Assembly: GCA_963754845.1 (NCBI GenBank) | Contig: CAVWHE010000002.1 | Span: 36,460-100,459, forward strand | Length of the DNA stretch: 64,000 nucleotides | Source of the DNA: JAKASV01 sp963754845 | Lineage (GTDB): Bacteria; Babelota; Babeliae; Babelales; Vermiphilaceae | Direction of reading: 5' to 3' | Part shown: piece after piece, positions 1 through 8,142 of the stretch | How positions within the stretch are numbered: position 1 is the stretch's first letter | How the letters are laid out: every line of letters begins with the position of its first letter | The notes under the pieces: model-generated | What the model was told of the DNA's origin: nothing | Databases searched by the model: none | The model's input: the letters and a program-made list of their open reading frames with translations, nothing else | Program-made: the position numbers and the translations under genes

Positions 1-614
1 AAATCAGCGGGACGCCGTGGTGCACGCTTTCAGACGGCCGCATTGTCACAAGTCTCGTACAAAACGGCCCGGCGACCGGGATTCCTCGACTCGTCTACGG
101 TATAGTAAGCACACGCACGAGGGAAAGGCCAGATCCTTTGCCGATATGTTCGACCCAAGAATTTCCGTGCTGTCGCGGCAGGGAGGATGCTGAGCCTCAC
201 GTTCTCGGCCACGGACGCTACCTCGCCCTCATGCCTCGGCGGGCAATGGGAAGCACTGGTGTGTGCGTTCACGATATGTTCACCGCAGAAAATAAGCACA
301 TCGACGTTCCGGAAGCAACTGCGTTCTTTTCCACACAAGGCCCCTATATTTTGGCATGGCGCAGGCGCGACAAAGACGGTCCGTCGCACATACTTATCGA
401 TTCGTCAACCGGCCATCGTGTCCTCAACCTGTGGTGCCATCCTGCCACCACCGATCTGCGCGTCGCAACAAGTGAGCAATGCATTGCCATGGCGGCCATA
501 ACCGGCTCGTGGCCGGGGTATATTACGGTCCTGCGCGACCCCCTCCTTGACGCCATCGATGCTTATGCCAAGAAGTCACATGGTCAACGAGCGTACTCCT
601 GCGAGGTCCGCTGA
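1..614 (+). CDS. C-terminal part of an unrecognised protein, possibly beta-propeller; 5' end outside window
   Basis: The reading frame whose codons begin at base 3 is open from the left edge to a TGA ending at 614, about 203 residues, so the gene starts outside the window. I do not recognise the family. Short beta-rich stretches recur, each ending in a turn and a new hydrophobic strand (GRYLALMP, GPYILAWRR, HILIDSSTGHRVL, LRVATSEQCIAM), which is the look of propeller blades. That reading is my inference only. A TTG at 138 could serve as an internal start, but the frame upstream of it is equally protein-like. Overlapping frames on the other strand are less convincing. A gap of 454 bases follows before polA. 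Confidence 0.5.
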   Translation, partial: ISGTPWCTLSDGRIVTSLVQNGPATGIPRLVYGIVSTRTRERPDPLPICSTQEFPCCRGREDAEPHVLGHGRYLALMPRRAMGSTGVCVHDMFTAENKHIDVPEATAFFSTQGPYILAWRRRDKDGPSHILIDSSTGHRVLNLWCHPATTDLRVATSEQCIAMAAITGSWPGYITVLRDPLLDAIDAYAKKSHGQRAYSCEVR

Positions 615-1068
615 TCTTTGGACTATGGCAGCGATTTTGTTTAACTCAGCTCCTGATCATTCCTGCGCATGCTTGTGGCGGTCATTTTCTCAAGCAGAAG
701 CCGCGCCATACGCTCAGTGTGTTCAGGACTTACGCGTTGTCCTTGGAGTTCTTTCCTCCTGCAATCGTCGATGTATCCGAAAACTCTTGCATAGCGGGAA
801 ACCTCTGCTATCCTTACTTTGGGTGTCCTTGTTTTAGGTTAGACGTTTCCTAATCCTAAAATTAGACACCCACTTTGTTTGAAAACCAAGTCCTAGACAG
901 AACTTTCAGCATCTGCGTAAGTCCTGTAATTTTTTACCAATCCTCGCGCAATATTGTCTCAAGCGGCTCCATTTGTTAGAATAATGGCGGTCGCGGCACG
1001 CATGGATCGTGTGACGTTGAGGTCGATAAGAGCTATCCGCTGTCAAGGTTCCTTTATACGCGGAGTTC
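615..1068. other. Gene-free gap before polA
   Basis: 454 bases with no convincing gene. A 96-codon frame at 547-837 overlaps the upstream gene, lacks a good ribosome site and has no recognisable content. The notable element is the long hairpin at 820-872, listed separately. No clear sigma-70 promoter pair was found close to polA. Confidence 0.5.
820..872. repeat. Long imperfect hairpin upstream of polA
   Basis: Outer arms TGGGTGTC (820-827) and GACACCCA (865-872) pair perfectly. Inner arms TTTTAGG-TTAG (832-842) and CTAA-T-CCTAAAA (850-861) pair with a one-base bulge around a 7-base loop. That gives about 19 paired bases in 53. There is no run of T after either arm, only CTTTGTTTG, so a simple intrinsic terminator is not a good fit. 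It could be a degenerate mobile repeat or a structured leader RNA. Confidence 0.6.
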
Positions 1069-3849
1069 GTGGGACTCATGGTAAAAAAGGCAGGTCGACG
1101 TGCAACATTGAAGCCGTGCGCAACCGTGTACCTCGTCGACGGATCGTGCTTTCTCTACCGAGCGTACTATGGCCTGCGGCCACTTCACACGCCCCAAGGT
1201 ATCGCCGTACAGGCCGTTTACAGTTTTTGTCGCATGCTCAGGCGCATGATCGAAGCTTTCGAACCGATGTATCTCGCCCTCGTGTGGGACAGCGCAGGGC
1301 CGACCGAACGACACAGTGTTTACGCAGCCTATAAAGCGCAACGGCAAGAACGTCCTCAGGACCTGTGGTCTCAAAGAGATCTCGTCAAGGAGTTTGCCGA
1401 CATCATCGGCCTCAGACAGGTCGAACGCGAGGGCTGCGAGGCCGACGATCTCATGTATTCGCTTGCCAGGGACATGAGTGACGCCGGCATGAATGTCGTC
1501 ATCGTCACCTCCGATAAAGACATGGCCCAAGCGCTTGATGAGCACACCGCCCTCTACGACCCGGCAAAGGATCGTATCATCGATGTTTCATCGTTTGAAA
1601 TTGAAAAAGGCTTGCCAGTCGCACAACTGGTCTTTTACTACGCTCTTGTCGGCGACGCATCGGACAATATCCCCGGTGTGCGCGGCATCGGCGACCAAGG
1701 AGCACGTACCCTCTTGGCGCACTATGCATCGCTTGAAGACGTCTACGAACATCTTGAGGACGTAAAACCTGATAAACTGCGCACAGCGCTTGAAGAACAT
1801 CGCGACGATGCCTTTTTAAGCCAGGAACTTTTTAGGCTTCGTTACACGCCTCTTGCCCTTAGGCCCGGAGACCTGCACTTCGATGAGGCACAGTGGCAAC
1901 GGGCGCAGGATTTTTTTCGCCGACTTAATTTTAAGAGCCTTGTGACGGAAGAAGTTTCGAAAAAGAAGGCAGCGTCATCGTACATGCCCGGCCAGTGCTC
2001 ACTCATCGCTCCCGCCTTGCCGCGCGAAGGACTGGCGACGCACGACGCGCGAGCCATTACAACGAAGCACGAGCTTGAGGAACTTTGTCAAAATCTACGC
2101 AACGCTGGCGCGTGCTCCCTTGACACTGAAACCGACGGCATTGAGCCACTCGTCAACGCGTGCGTGGGCATTTCGTGTTGCTTTTCTCTCGGACAAGCCT
2201 TTTACATTCCCTTTGGGCACGTTACAGACGAGCAACAACTTGATCGAGACATTGTTGTTGCGGTGATGCGCCCTGTCCTTGAAGACCCAAGCATTAAAAA
2301 ATATTTTCACAACGCAAAATTTGATCTTCTCGTTCTTCGCCGCTGTGGCATCGACGTTGCTGGCTTTGATTTCGACTCCGCACTGGCGGCACGCCTCCTT
2401 CTCAAGGAATGGCAACGCGTTGGGCTCAAAAGCCTGTCAGAGTTTTATTTCAACGAGCCTATGATGTCGTACAAGGACGTCGCTTCTCTGAGTGGAGCAC
2501 ACGATTTTTCGCACGTCCCTCTTGCTCTGGCGGCACGCTACTCGGCAGCCGATGCCCATCAAACGTATAAACTCGTTCAGCTTCTCAAGCGCGAGTTCGA
2601 GCACGAGCCGACGCTTGCCAAACTCTATTTTACCATCGAACATCCTCTTGTCGAAGTCATCGTTGCCATGGAGTCCGAGGGAATAATTCTTGATTGCGAT
2701 GAACTTCATGCCCTTGGTCATACCATCGATGAAGCCCTTGAAAGCGTTCAGGCAACAATCAAAGACATGATTGGCATTCCGAGTATAAATCTCAATTCGC
2801 CGCGCCAGATCGAGCATCTGCTTTTTGATACACTTGGACTGCCGCCACTCAAAAAAAACACCAAGGCAGAGGGTTATTGCACGGATCATGCCGTTCTTGA
2901 AAAACTGGCACAACTTCATCCTGTGCCCGGCCTTATTATGCACTATCGCGAGCTCTTTAAGCTCAAAAATACGTACATCGATGTTTTGCCCACGCACATC
3001 AACCAGTACACGGGCCGCATTCATACGACCTTCAGACAGCTGGCCACCGCTACGGGGAGGCTCGCCAGCTCCGATCCCAACCTCCAAAACATCCCCACTG
3101 ATGGAGTGCGCTGGAGCGGAAGTATCCGCGCGGCGTTCAAACCGCAACCTGGACACGTTTTTATCGCCGCAGATTATTCACAGATCGAACTTCGCGTTCT
3201 GGCATTTTTAAGCCGTGACGCTCATCTGATTGATGCTTTTGTGCATGGTCGCGACATTCACACCGAGACGGCTGCCCATCTTTTTCAGGTCGACCATCAC
3301 CATGTTTCGCGCGAACAACGGAAAATTGGCAAAAGGGTCAATTTTAGTATCCTCTTTGGCATGACGCCCTACGGCCTTGCCAAAGACCTCGGCATACCCC
3401 AAAAGGACGCCAAAACGTACATCGACGGTTATTTTGCACGTTATCCGCACGTTTCTCTGTGGATGGAAAGGGTTGTCGAAGAGGTTAAGGCCACGGGTTT
3501 CGTCGAAACGCTCTGGGGTCGTCGACGTTACATTCCCACGATTTTTGAAAAAAATCATACGCTTCGCCAGGAAGCACACCGCCTCGCCATCAATACAAAG
3601 GTCCAAGGCACGGCCGCCGACCTCATGAAGCTCGGTATGGTCCGCGTTCACGAAGCCCTCAAAAAATCTGGCCTTGACGCGTCACTCGTTCTTCAAATTC
3701 ACGATGAAATTCTTGTAACCGTCAGTGCCGAAGAGTGCGGTGCCGCGCGCTCTCTCATTACACGAGAGCTTGAAACCGTCGTTGCATGGGACGTCCCCCT
3801 CGTTGTGACGGCACACAGCGGAGCCTCCTGGCAAGCCGTGACACAGTAA
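1069..3849 (+). CDS. polA: DNA polymerase I
   Basis: Cytoplasmic repair and Okazaki-fragment polymerase of 926 residues, full family length. It has an N-terminal 5'-3' exonuclease domain (about 1-300), a 3'-5' exonuclease domain with intact acidic motifs (D352 and E354 in DTETDG, then HNAKFDLL and YSAADAHQ), and a C-terminal polymerase domain. Motif A is ADYSQIELR with D702, the O-helix is KRVNFSILFG, and motif C is IHDE at 878-880. Retention of all exonuclease III acidic residues means proofreading should work, unlike many polA genes where that domain has decayed. The start may be GTG 1069, with GGAG only 3 bases upstream, or the in-frame ATG at 1078, better spaced at about 12 bases. The gene stands alone after a large gap. 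Confidence 0.97.
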   Translation: MGLMVKKAGRRATLKPCATVYLVDGSCFLYRAYYGLRPLHTPQGIAVQAVYSFCRMLRRMIEAFEPMYLALVWDSAGPTERHSVYAAYKAQRQERPQDLWSQRDLVKEFADIIGLRQVEREGCEADDLMYSLARDMSDAGMNVVIVTSDKDMAQALDEHTALYDPAKDRIIDVSSFEIEKGLPVAQLVFYYALVGDASDNIPGVRGIGDQGARTLLAHYASLEDVYEHLEDVKPDKLRTALEEHRDDAFLSQELFRLRYTPLALRPGDLHFDEAQWQRAQDFFRRLNFKSLVTEEVSKKKAASSYMPGQCSLIAPALPREGLATHDARAITTKHELEELCQNLRNAGACSLDTETDGIEPLVNACVGISCCFSLGQAFYIPFGHVTDEQQLDRDIVVAVMRPVLEDPSIKKYFHNAKFDLLVLRRCGIDVAGFDFDSALAARLLLKEWQRVGLKSLSEFYFNEPMMSYKDVASLSGAHDFSHVPLALAARYSAADAHQTYKLVQLLKREFEHEPTLAKLYFTIEHPLVEVIVAMESEGIILDCDELHALGHTIDEALESVQATIKDMIGIPSINLNSPRQIEHLLFDTLGLPPLKKNTKAEGYCTDHAVLEKLAQLHPVPGLIMHYRELFKLKNTYIDVLPTHINQYTGRIHTTFRQLATATGRLASSDPNLQNIPTDGVRWSGSIRAAFKPQPGHVFIAADYSQIELRVLAFLSRDAHLIDAFVHGRDIHTETAAHLFQVDHHHVSREQRKIGKRVNFSILFGMTPYGLAKDLGIPQKDAKTYIDGYFARYPHVSLWMERVVEEVKATGFVETLWGRRRYIPTIFEKNHTLRQEAHRLAINTKVQGTAADLMKLGMVRVHEALKKSGLDASLVLQIHDEILVTVSAEECGAARSLITRELETVVAWDVPLVVTAHSGASWQAVTQ

Positions 3850-4026
3850 GTACACCAATCCTTGATCGAGTGTGCACATCAAAAACGTCTAAAGTAAGCA
3901 CATTTTCTGTGTTTTATAGAAATATATTTTATAATAGCACATAAAAAATGTACGCTTAAAGTGATGAATGAGAGCCAACTATCCATAGGGTTCCGTGTGC
4001 CATGGATCGAAGAAGGGGGTGTGCGC

Positions 4027-4908
4027 ATGAAGATCACTGCTCGTGCATGCGTCGGGGGTTTCGTAGGGGTACTTTGGTCAATCATGTGGTGTGGATGTCC
4101 TGCCAGACACGTCGGTGTGAGTGCAGAACTCCACGCGCGGCAGTACATTGCAGCCGCTCACAAGCGCGATCCATGGCTTACCGTGTGGATACATGGAGTC
4201 AATCTCCTTGGACGCAACAGATACCACCTCGGTCTCTGGCAAGCGTACACATTCACAGGAAAAAAGAGTTTTCGCCGCATAGGCGCAACGCTCAATAACG
4301 CCGATCCATACATGTTTCCCACCGATGACGTCTTTGTATACAGCTGGGCTGCCAGATTCAATACCCACGAATGTGAAAGAGCCGCGTGCACGCTCCACGA
4401 CGAACTCATCGTGGCGCTTGGGCGATACCGTACGGTCCACGGATTTGAACCCAAACTTCGCATTGTTACCTTTAGCTACGGCGGCAACATAGCGCTCAAC
4501 CTGCCACGCGTAGAAAACAATAAGCTCAGTGTCGACGAACTCATACTTCTTGCGTGGCCCGTCCAAAAAGGCATTGCCGACAGCGCTCACGATCCCATGT
4601 TTAAACGTGTTTTTAACCTTTATTCGGCAGCCGACGTTGTCCAGCGCATCGATCCACAGGGCCTCCATCAACACTACCACCCAACGCCCTTTTTAACGAC
4701 GCGCCGACTTCGTGGTTCTTCGCATATCCTTCAGGCGCGTGTCAAGGTCGATGGACGAGCGTGCAGCCATTTTGGTTTCACAGGCAGACGATTTTTGTCG
4801 TCATTCCCAGCAGTTCTTGATACGCTCAATAATTGGCTCGGTACCAGGTACGAGTACCGCTGCGATTGCGATGAAACGCCTTATACGCTCCTCGTTTATT
4901 CCAGATAA
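4027..4908 (+). CDS. Exported alpha/beta-hydrolase-like protein
   Basis: Protein of 293 residues with a signal peptide (MKITARAC followed by a hydrophobic stretch). The ATG at 4027 has AGGGGG about 10 bases upstream and is preferred to in-frame starts further 5'. The mature part looks like a serine hydrolase: a strand ending in WIHGVN (oxyanion-type HG), a nucleophile elbow in TFSYGGN, and later acidic and histidine residues (SAADVVQRID, then HQHYHP or HFGF) that could complete a triad. The SYGG elbow replaces the classical GxSxG by TFSYGG. Substrate unknown. It differs clearly from the hydrolase pair at 14-17 kb. It is likely periplasmic or secreted. Confidence 0.6.
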   Translation: MKITARACVGGFVGVLWSIMWCGCPARHVGVSAELHARQYIAAAHKRDPWLTVWIHGVNLLGRNRYHLGLWQAYTFTGKKSFRRIGATLNNADPYMFPTDDVFVYSWAARFNTHECERAACTLHDELIVALGRYRTVHGFEPKLRIVTFSYGGNIALNLPRVENNKLSVDELILLAWPVQKGIADSAHDPMFKRVFNLYSAADVVQRIDPQGLHQHYHPTPFLTTRRLRGSSHILQARVKVDGRACSHFGFTGRRFLSSFPAVLDTLNNWLGTRYEYRCDCDETPYTLLVYSR

Positions 4909-5022
4909 ATAGAGCGTTCTCCTTGGGGGATGGCATGACACTTTCATAGTTCAGCAGCTCGGCACGCGAGCGTTTTTCTGTACACAATGAGCGTGCAGTT
5001 ACAATGTCTAGTACGAGGTCCC

Positions 5023-5316
5023 ATGAGTGTACAACCGCACCATAAAAAAGAGCTCATTGCCATCGTACACAAATATTTACCGCGGTGTGCGATTTGGCTT
5101 TTCGGCTCCCGCGCCACTGGCAGGCAACGGGTGGGATCGGATGTCGATGTGGCACTTGATAACGGTCAAAAAATACCCTGGCACATCATTACCAAGATAA
5201 TGCTTGATATCGAAGAGACAACGATTCCCATGGCGGTGGATGTTGTCGATCTTGCCACTGTCGATGATGCCTTTAAACACAACGTGCTCAAAGAAGGGAT
5301 TTTATGGACACGTTAA
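5023..5316 (+). CDS. Minimal nucleotidyltransferase (MNT, HI0073/MntA-like)
   Basis: 97 residues. The pattern G28-S29-x10-D40-x-D42 (FGSRATG...SDVDVA) is exactly the catalytic signature of DNA-polymerase-beta-type minimal nucleotidyltransferases. These are partners of HEPN proteins and act in type VII toxin-antitoxin pairs by adding AMP to the HEPN partner. The ATG at 5023 is preferred because GAGG lies 5 bases upstream; an ATG at 4987 would add 12 residues without a clear ribosome site. Its end overlaps the HEPN gene by 13 bases, so the two are translated together. Whether it is an antitoxin here or a housekeeping pair is inference. Confidence 0.85.
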   Translation: MSVQPHHKKELIAIVHKYLPRCAIWLFGSRATGRQRVGSDVDVALDNGQKIPWHIITKIMLDIEETTIPMAVDVVDLATVDDAFKHNVLKEGILWTR

Positions 5317-5747
5317 AACTCAAACATACGCAGCTCCTCAAAGCTCTTGCTACGCTTGATGAAAGCATCGCCATGTTTGATATTTCTGCCGAGCATATAA
5401 ACGTACAAATTAGCCACTATACGCATGAACAATTGCGTCGCGCCCTGAGAGATTCCGTGATTCAACGCTTTGAATTTTGTACTGAGCTCTTTTGGAAATA
5501 TGTAAAACGATTTGTTGAAGACAAGGGTCAAGTCATTGAATATAACGCCCCAGTTCCGGTCATACGTCAAGCGTTCACCGTTGGTGTGTTCGATGAATGG
5601 CAAGCAGAAGAGATCCTGAAGATGGCCAAAGATCGTAATCGAACATCACACATATATAAAGAAGAAGTGGCCCAAGAATTGATTGAAAAAATTCCCCCCT
5701 ATGCTGTCGTGATGACCACCGTTGCACGACGACTCAGCCCTACGTAA
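5304..5747 (+). CDS. HEPN nucleotidyltransferase-binding protein (HI0074/HepT-like)
   Basis: 147-residue helical protein. R111-x4-H116-x-Y118 (within DRNRTSHIY) matches the RX4HXY motif of HEPN toxins of the HepT/HI0074 group. The stretch FDEWQAEEIL before it is typical of HI0074-like substrate-binding partners. In characterised pairs the arginine and histidine form the RNase site and the tyrosine is AMPylated by the partner. The gene overlaps the nucleotidyltransferase gene upstream, the order of the H. influenzae HI0073-HI0074 pair. All motif residues are present, so the protein may be catalytically competent. No third gene belongs to the unit; 189 bases separate it from the Dps gene. Confidence 0.85.
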   Translation: MDTLKLKHTQLLKALATLDESIAMFDISAEHINVQISHYTHEQLRRALRDSVIQRFEFCTELFWKYVKRFVEDKGQVIEYNAPVPVIRQAFTVGVFDEWQAEEILKMAKDRNRTSHIYKEEVAQELIEKIPPYAVVMTTVARRLSPT

Positions 5748-5936
5748 GGAAGATTTTAAAGGGAAGAGCATGAAGCATGAACGTACTGTGCAGCCACATA
5801 AGACAACTTCGTAGCCGCCCACGAAATGGCCAACATGCCATCACTTCATACTTGACGAACTCTAAGAAAAGGGCAAGGATATTTATGCGTTTTCGTATTT
5901 TCATTAGTTGCTGTTCTCTACAAAGAAAGGGGTCCA

Positions 5937-6521
5937 GTGCGTAAACGTCGTGTGCTTGCAGTTGTGCTTTTGGGCACAGTTGCTTTTCTTGTTGCCCAGG
6001 AAGTTTTTGTCGCGCGTGGGAGAATCGGTGCGTCAACAGGAGCGGGAATGGAACCAAACATCGGTATTGTGCCGAATAATCGGGCGGCCGTGAGCAAGGT
6101 ACTCAACACACTACTTTCGGACGAGTACATTCTTTTGGTGAAGACGAAAAACTACCATTGGAATGTCACTGGCATGAACTTCAACGATCTCCACCTTTTT
6201 TTTGACAAACAGTACGAGCAACTCGTGACGATAGCCGACGAAGTTGCCGAACGCGTCCGCATGCTCGGCGGCAGACCGCTGGCGACGCTCAGTGAGTTTG
6301 CCAAGAGCGCCCGTCTGAAAGAAACCGAAGGCGTTGTTCCTGAGGCCCGCGAGATGATCGGCAATCTTCTTGCTGACCATGAAGCGATTGTTCGTTCTCT
6401 GCGTCTTGATATCGACACGGCGATCAACGAGTACGGTGACGCTGGCACAAGCAACTTCCTCACCGATCTCATCGAAAAGCACGAAAAAATGGCGTGGATG
6501 CTACGCTCGTATATTTCGTAG
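5937..6521 (+). CDS. dps: Dps-family ferritin-like protein, possibly membrane-anchored
   Basis: The C-terminal 157 residues match Dps/DNA-protecting ferritins: VKTKNYHWNVTG, DLHLFFDKQY and DEVAERVRMLGG carry the histidine, aspartate and glutamate of the inter-subunit ferroxidase site. Such proteins oxidise and store iron and limit Fenton damage. Two starts compete. GTG 5937, after AAAGGGG, adds 37 residues with an MRKRR start and a hydrophobic run that looks like a signal anchor. ATG 6048, after AGGAG with 5-base spacing, gives the normal family length. I list the longer form because the extension looks selected as a membrane segment. A strong terminator follows at 6552. Confidence 0.85.
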   Translation: MRKRRVLAVVLLGTVAFLVAQEVFVARGRIGASTGAGMEPNIGIVPNNRAAVSKVLNTLLSDEYILLVKTKNYHWNVTGMNFNDLHLFFDKQYEQLVTIADEVAERVRMLGGRPLATLSEFAKSARLKETEGVVPEAREMIGNLLADHEAIVRSLRLDIDTAINEYGDAGTSNFLTDLIEKHEKMAWMLRSYIS

Positions 6522-6551
6522 GTACGAAGAAACGAAGGATACGCAAAAAGA

Positions 6552-6593
6552 GGGAAGCGATGGGTCGGTGTACTGTCGCCTCCCGTTTTTTTT
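6552..6593 (+). terminator. Intrinsic terminator after dps
   Basis: Arms GGGAAGCGA (6552-6560) and TCGCCTCCC (6576-6584) pair over 9 positions with one A-C mismatch, around a 15-base loop, and are followed by G and eight T. It lies 30 bases after the dps stop. Confidence 0.8.
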
Positions 6594-6667
6594 GAGGGAT
6601 TTGCGGCACAAGTTCTGTGCTTGTGTTCACCACGAAGTTACATCTTTTTGTTTCGGTAAGCAGCTTA

Positions 6668-6696
6668 TTGCCGGAGACATCGAGAGTCGCTATACT
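6668..6696 (+). promoter_or_regulatory. Sigma-70-type promoter for tRNA-Gln
   Basis: TTGCCG (6668-6673), a 17-base spacer, then TATACT (6691-6696). Transcription should start near 6703, about 23 bases before the tRNA. This is one of the best promoter matches in the window. Confidence 0.7.
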
Positions 6697-6725
6697 CTAA
6701 AAACGTCATAGCGCTCATATCCCAC

Positions 6726-6799
6726 TGGGAAGTCGTCTAATGGCAGGACACTGGACTCTGACTCCAGGAGTAGAGGTTCGAATCCTCTCTTCCCAACCA
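6726..6799 (+). tRNA. tRNA-Gln (anticodon CTG)
   Basis: Full cloverleaf. The acceptor stem is TGGGAAG with CTTCCCA, the anticodon arm CTGGA-CTCTGAC-TCCAG places CTG at positions 34-36, the T arm is AGAGG-TTCGAAT-CCTCT, the discriminator is A, and CCA is encoded (6797-6799). The U1-A72 pair is usual for bacterial tRNA-Gln. It reads CAG codons. Confidence 0.95.
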
Positions 6800-6821
6800 C
6801 ATTTGCTGAGTACGTTGTTTG

Positions 6822-6860
6822 GAAAAAGAATGGTGCGCGCACCTTCCAGAGTGGCGCACC
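6822..6860 (-). terminator. Likely terminator of the ftsQ-ftsA-ftsZ operon
   Basis: Read on the minus strand, GGTGCGC (6860-6854) pairs with GCGCACC (6838-6832) and is followed by ATTCTTTTT. It lies about 60 bases beyond the ftsZ stop and just after the convergent tRNA gene. Confidence 0.6.
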
Positions 6861-6922
6861 CCGTTACGCTATCCTCGTTTACATGCTTTTTTGGTGTATC
6901 TCTGGTAGCCCAAACCGTATAG

Positions 6923-8119
6923 TCAACTTTTCTGACCCTCACTTGCATGACCGCGCATGAAGGCTGGCACATCAAGATCGTCGCCAGTGCCGCGACCAAC
7001 GCAGGCATCGGACATCATGTCGGCCTCCGCAAAAGATGGCTCACGATGGCGCGTCCTGCATGCGTGCACCGCTTCGATGTCGTGTCCTGGTACGCTGCTT
7101 TCTACGCTGGCGGGTGTCGTGCGCGGCGCGTCTGGTTCCTGCGACCGTTCTCGTGCATTTCTTTCAAAACCGGTTGCTACAACGGTAACAACGACTTCGT
7201 CATCAAGATCCTCGTTGATGACGGTTCCCAGGATGACGTGTGCATCAGGTGCCGCTTGTTCGTAGATAACCGATGCCGCCTGACTGACCTCGTGGAGTTT
7301 CAACGAAGAACTGCCAGAGATGTTGAGTACAACGCCACTGGCGCCACTGATCGTCACATTTTCAAGAAGCGGCGAATTAATGGCGCTATCTGCAGCATCT
7401 CGCGCCCGGCTTGAGCCTCGTGCGCGTCCTGTGCCCATAACGGCACGCCCCATATCCTTCATTACCGCCTTGAGATCGGCAAAATCAACGTTGATGTAGC
7501 CAGGTTTTGTTATGATGTCGGCGAGGGACTTGACCGATTCGCTGAGTACGTTGTTGACAAGAGCGAAGGCATCAAGGAGCGACATTTCCGGATCAACGAT
7601 ATCAAGAAGTCGTTGATTGGGAATAACGATGAGGGCATCAACGTTGTGTTCAAGCTGGGCGAGCGCTTCGCGGGCAATGGCGCTCCTGCGGGATCCCTCA
7701 AAAATAAAGGGGGTTGTCACGATGGCAATAGTGAGAGCACCTCCGTCCTTGAGTGCTTTTGCAATGACGGGGAGTGCACCAGAGCCAGTACCGCCGCCCA
7801 TACCGGCTGCCAAAAAGACTATGTCAACATCGCCAAGCGAAGAGACGATCTTCGTCAAATCCTCTTCGGCCGCATGCCTGCCAAGCTCGGGGTTCGCCCC
7901 CGTCCCCAAGCCTTTCGTTGTTGCCAAACCGAGCTGAATCTTGGTCGGCACACATGACTGTTCAAGGGCTTGCGCGTCGGTATTTGCCGCGATGCAGACC
8001 ACGTCATGACAACCTGATTTCACGAGGCTGTCGAGTATATTGCCACCGGCACCACCAACGCCGACAACCTTGATCGAAGGGAGGCGCGGCGCTTGACCGT
8101 CGCACGCAAATTCTATCAT
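6923..8119 (-). CDS. ftsZ: Cell division protein FtsZ
   Basis: 398-residue tubulin-like GTPase that forms the division ring. Visible features are the nucleotide-binding start VVGVGGAGGN, NTDAQAL, the tubulin signature GGGTGSG, and the C-terminal tail DLDVPAFMR that binds FtsA and other partners. The ATG at 8119 has GAGGAG about 5 bases upstream and is preferred to a TTG at 8146 that lies inside the end of ftsA. The gene is last in ftsQ-ftsA-ftsZ and sits 23 bases after the ftsA stop, so it is co-transcribed. Its presence separates this organism from Chlamydiae, which lack ftsZ. Confidence 0.97.
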   Translation of the reverse strand: MIEFACDGQAPRLPSIKVVGVGGAGGNILDSLVKSGCHDVVCIAANTDAQALEQSCVPTKIQLGLATTKGLGTGANPELGRHAAEEDLTKIVSSLGDVDIVFLAAGMGGGTGSGALPVIAKALKDGGALTIAIVTTPFIFEGSRRSAIAREALAQLEHNVDALIVIPNQRLLDIVDPEMSLLDAFALVNNVLSESVKSLADIITKPGYINVDFADLKAVMKDMGRAVMGTGRARGSSRARDAADSAINSPLLENVTISGASGVVLNISGSSSLKLHEVSQAASVIYEQAAPDAHVILGTVINEDLDDEVVVTVVATGFERNARERSQEPDAPRTTPASVESSVPGHDIEAVHACRTRHREPSFAEADMMSDACVGRGTGDDLDVPAFMRGHASEGQKS

Positions 8120-8142
8120 AGAGCTCCTCTGCCTGTTTTTGC

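Noticed and set aside
547..837. 96-codon plus-strand frame downstream of the first gene
   Set aside because: It overlaps the end of the partial gene, has no ribosome site, and its 3' end enters the hairpin at 820.
2437..3156. A 239-codon minus-strand frame inside polA
   Set aside because: Antisense shadow of polA coding sequence.
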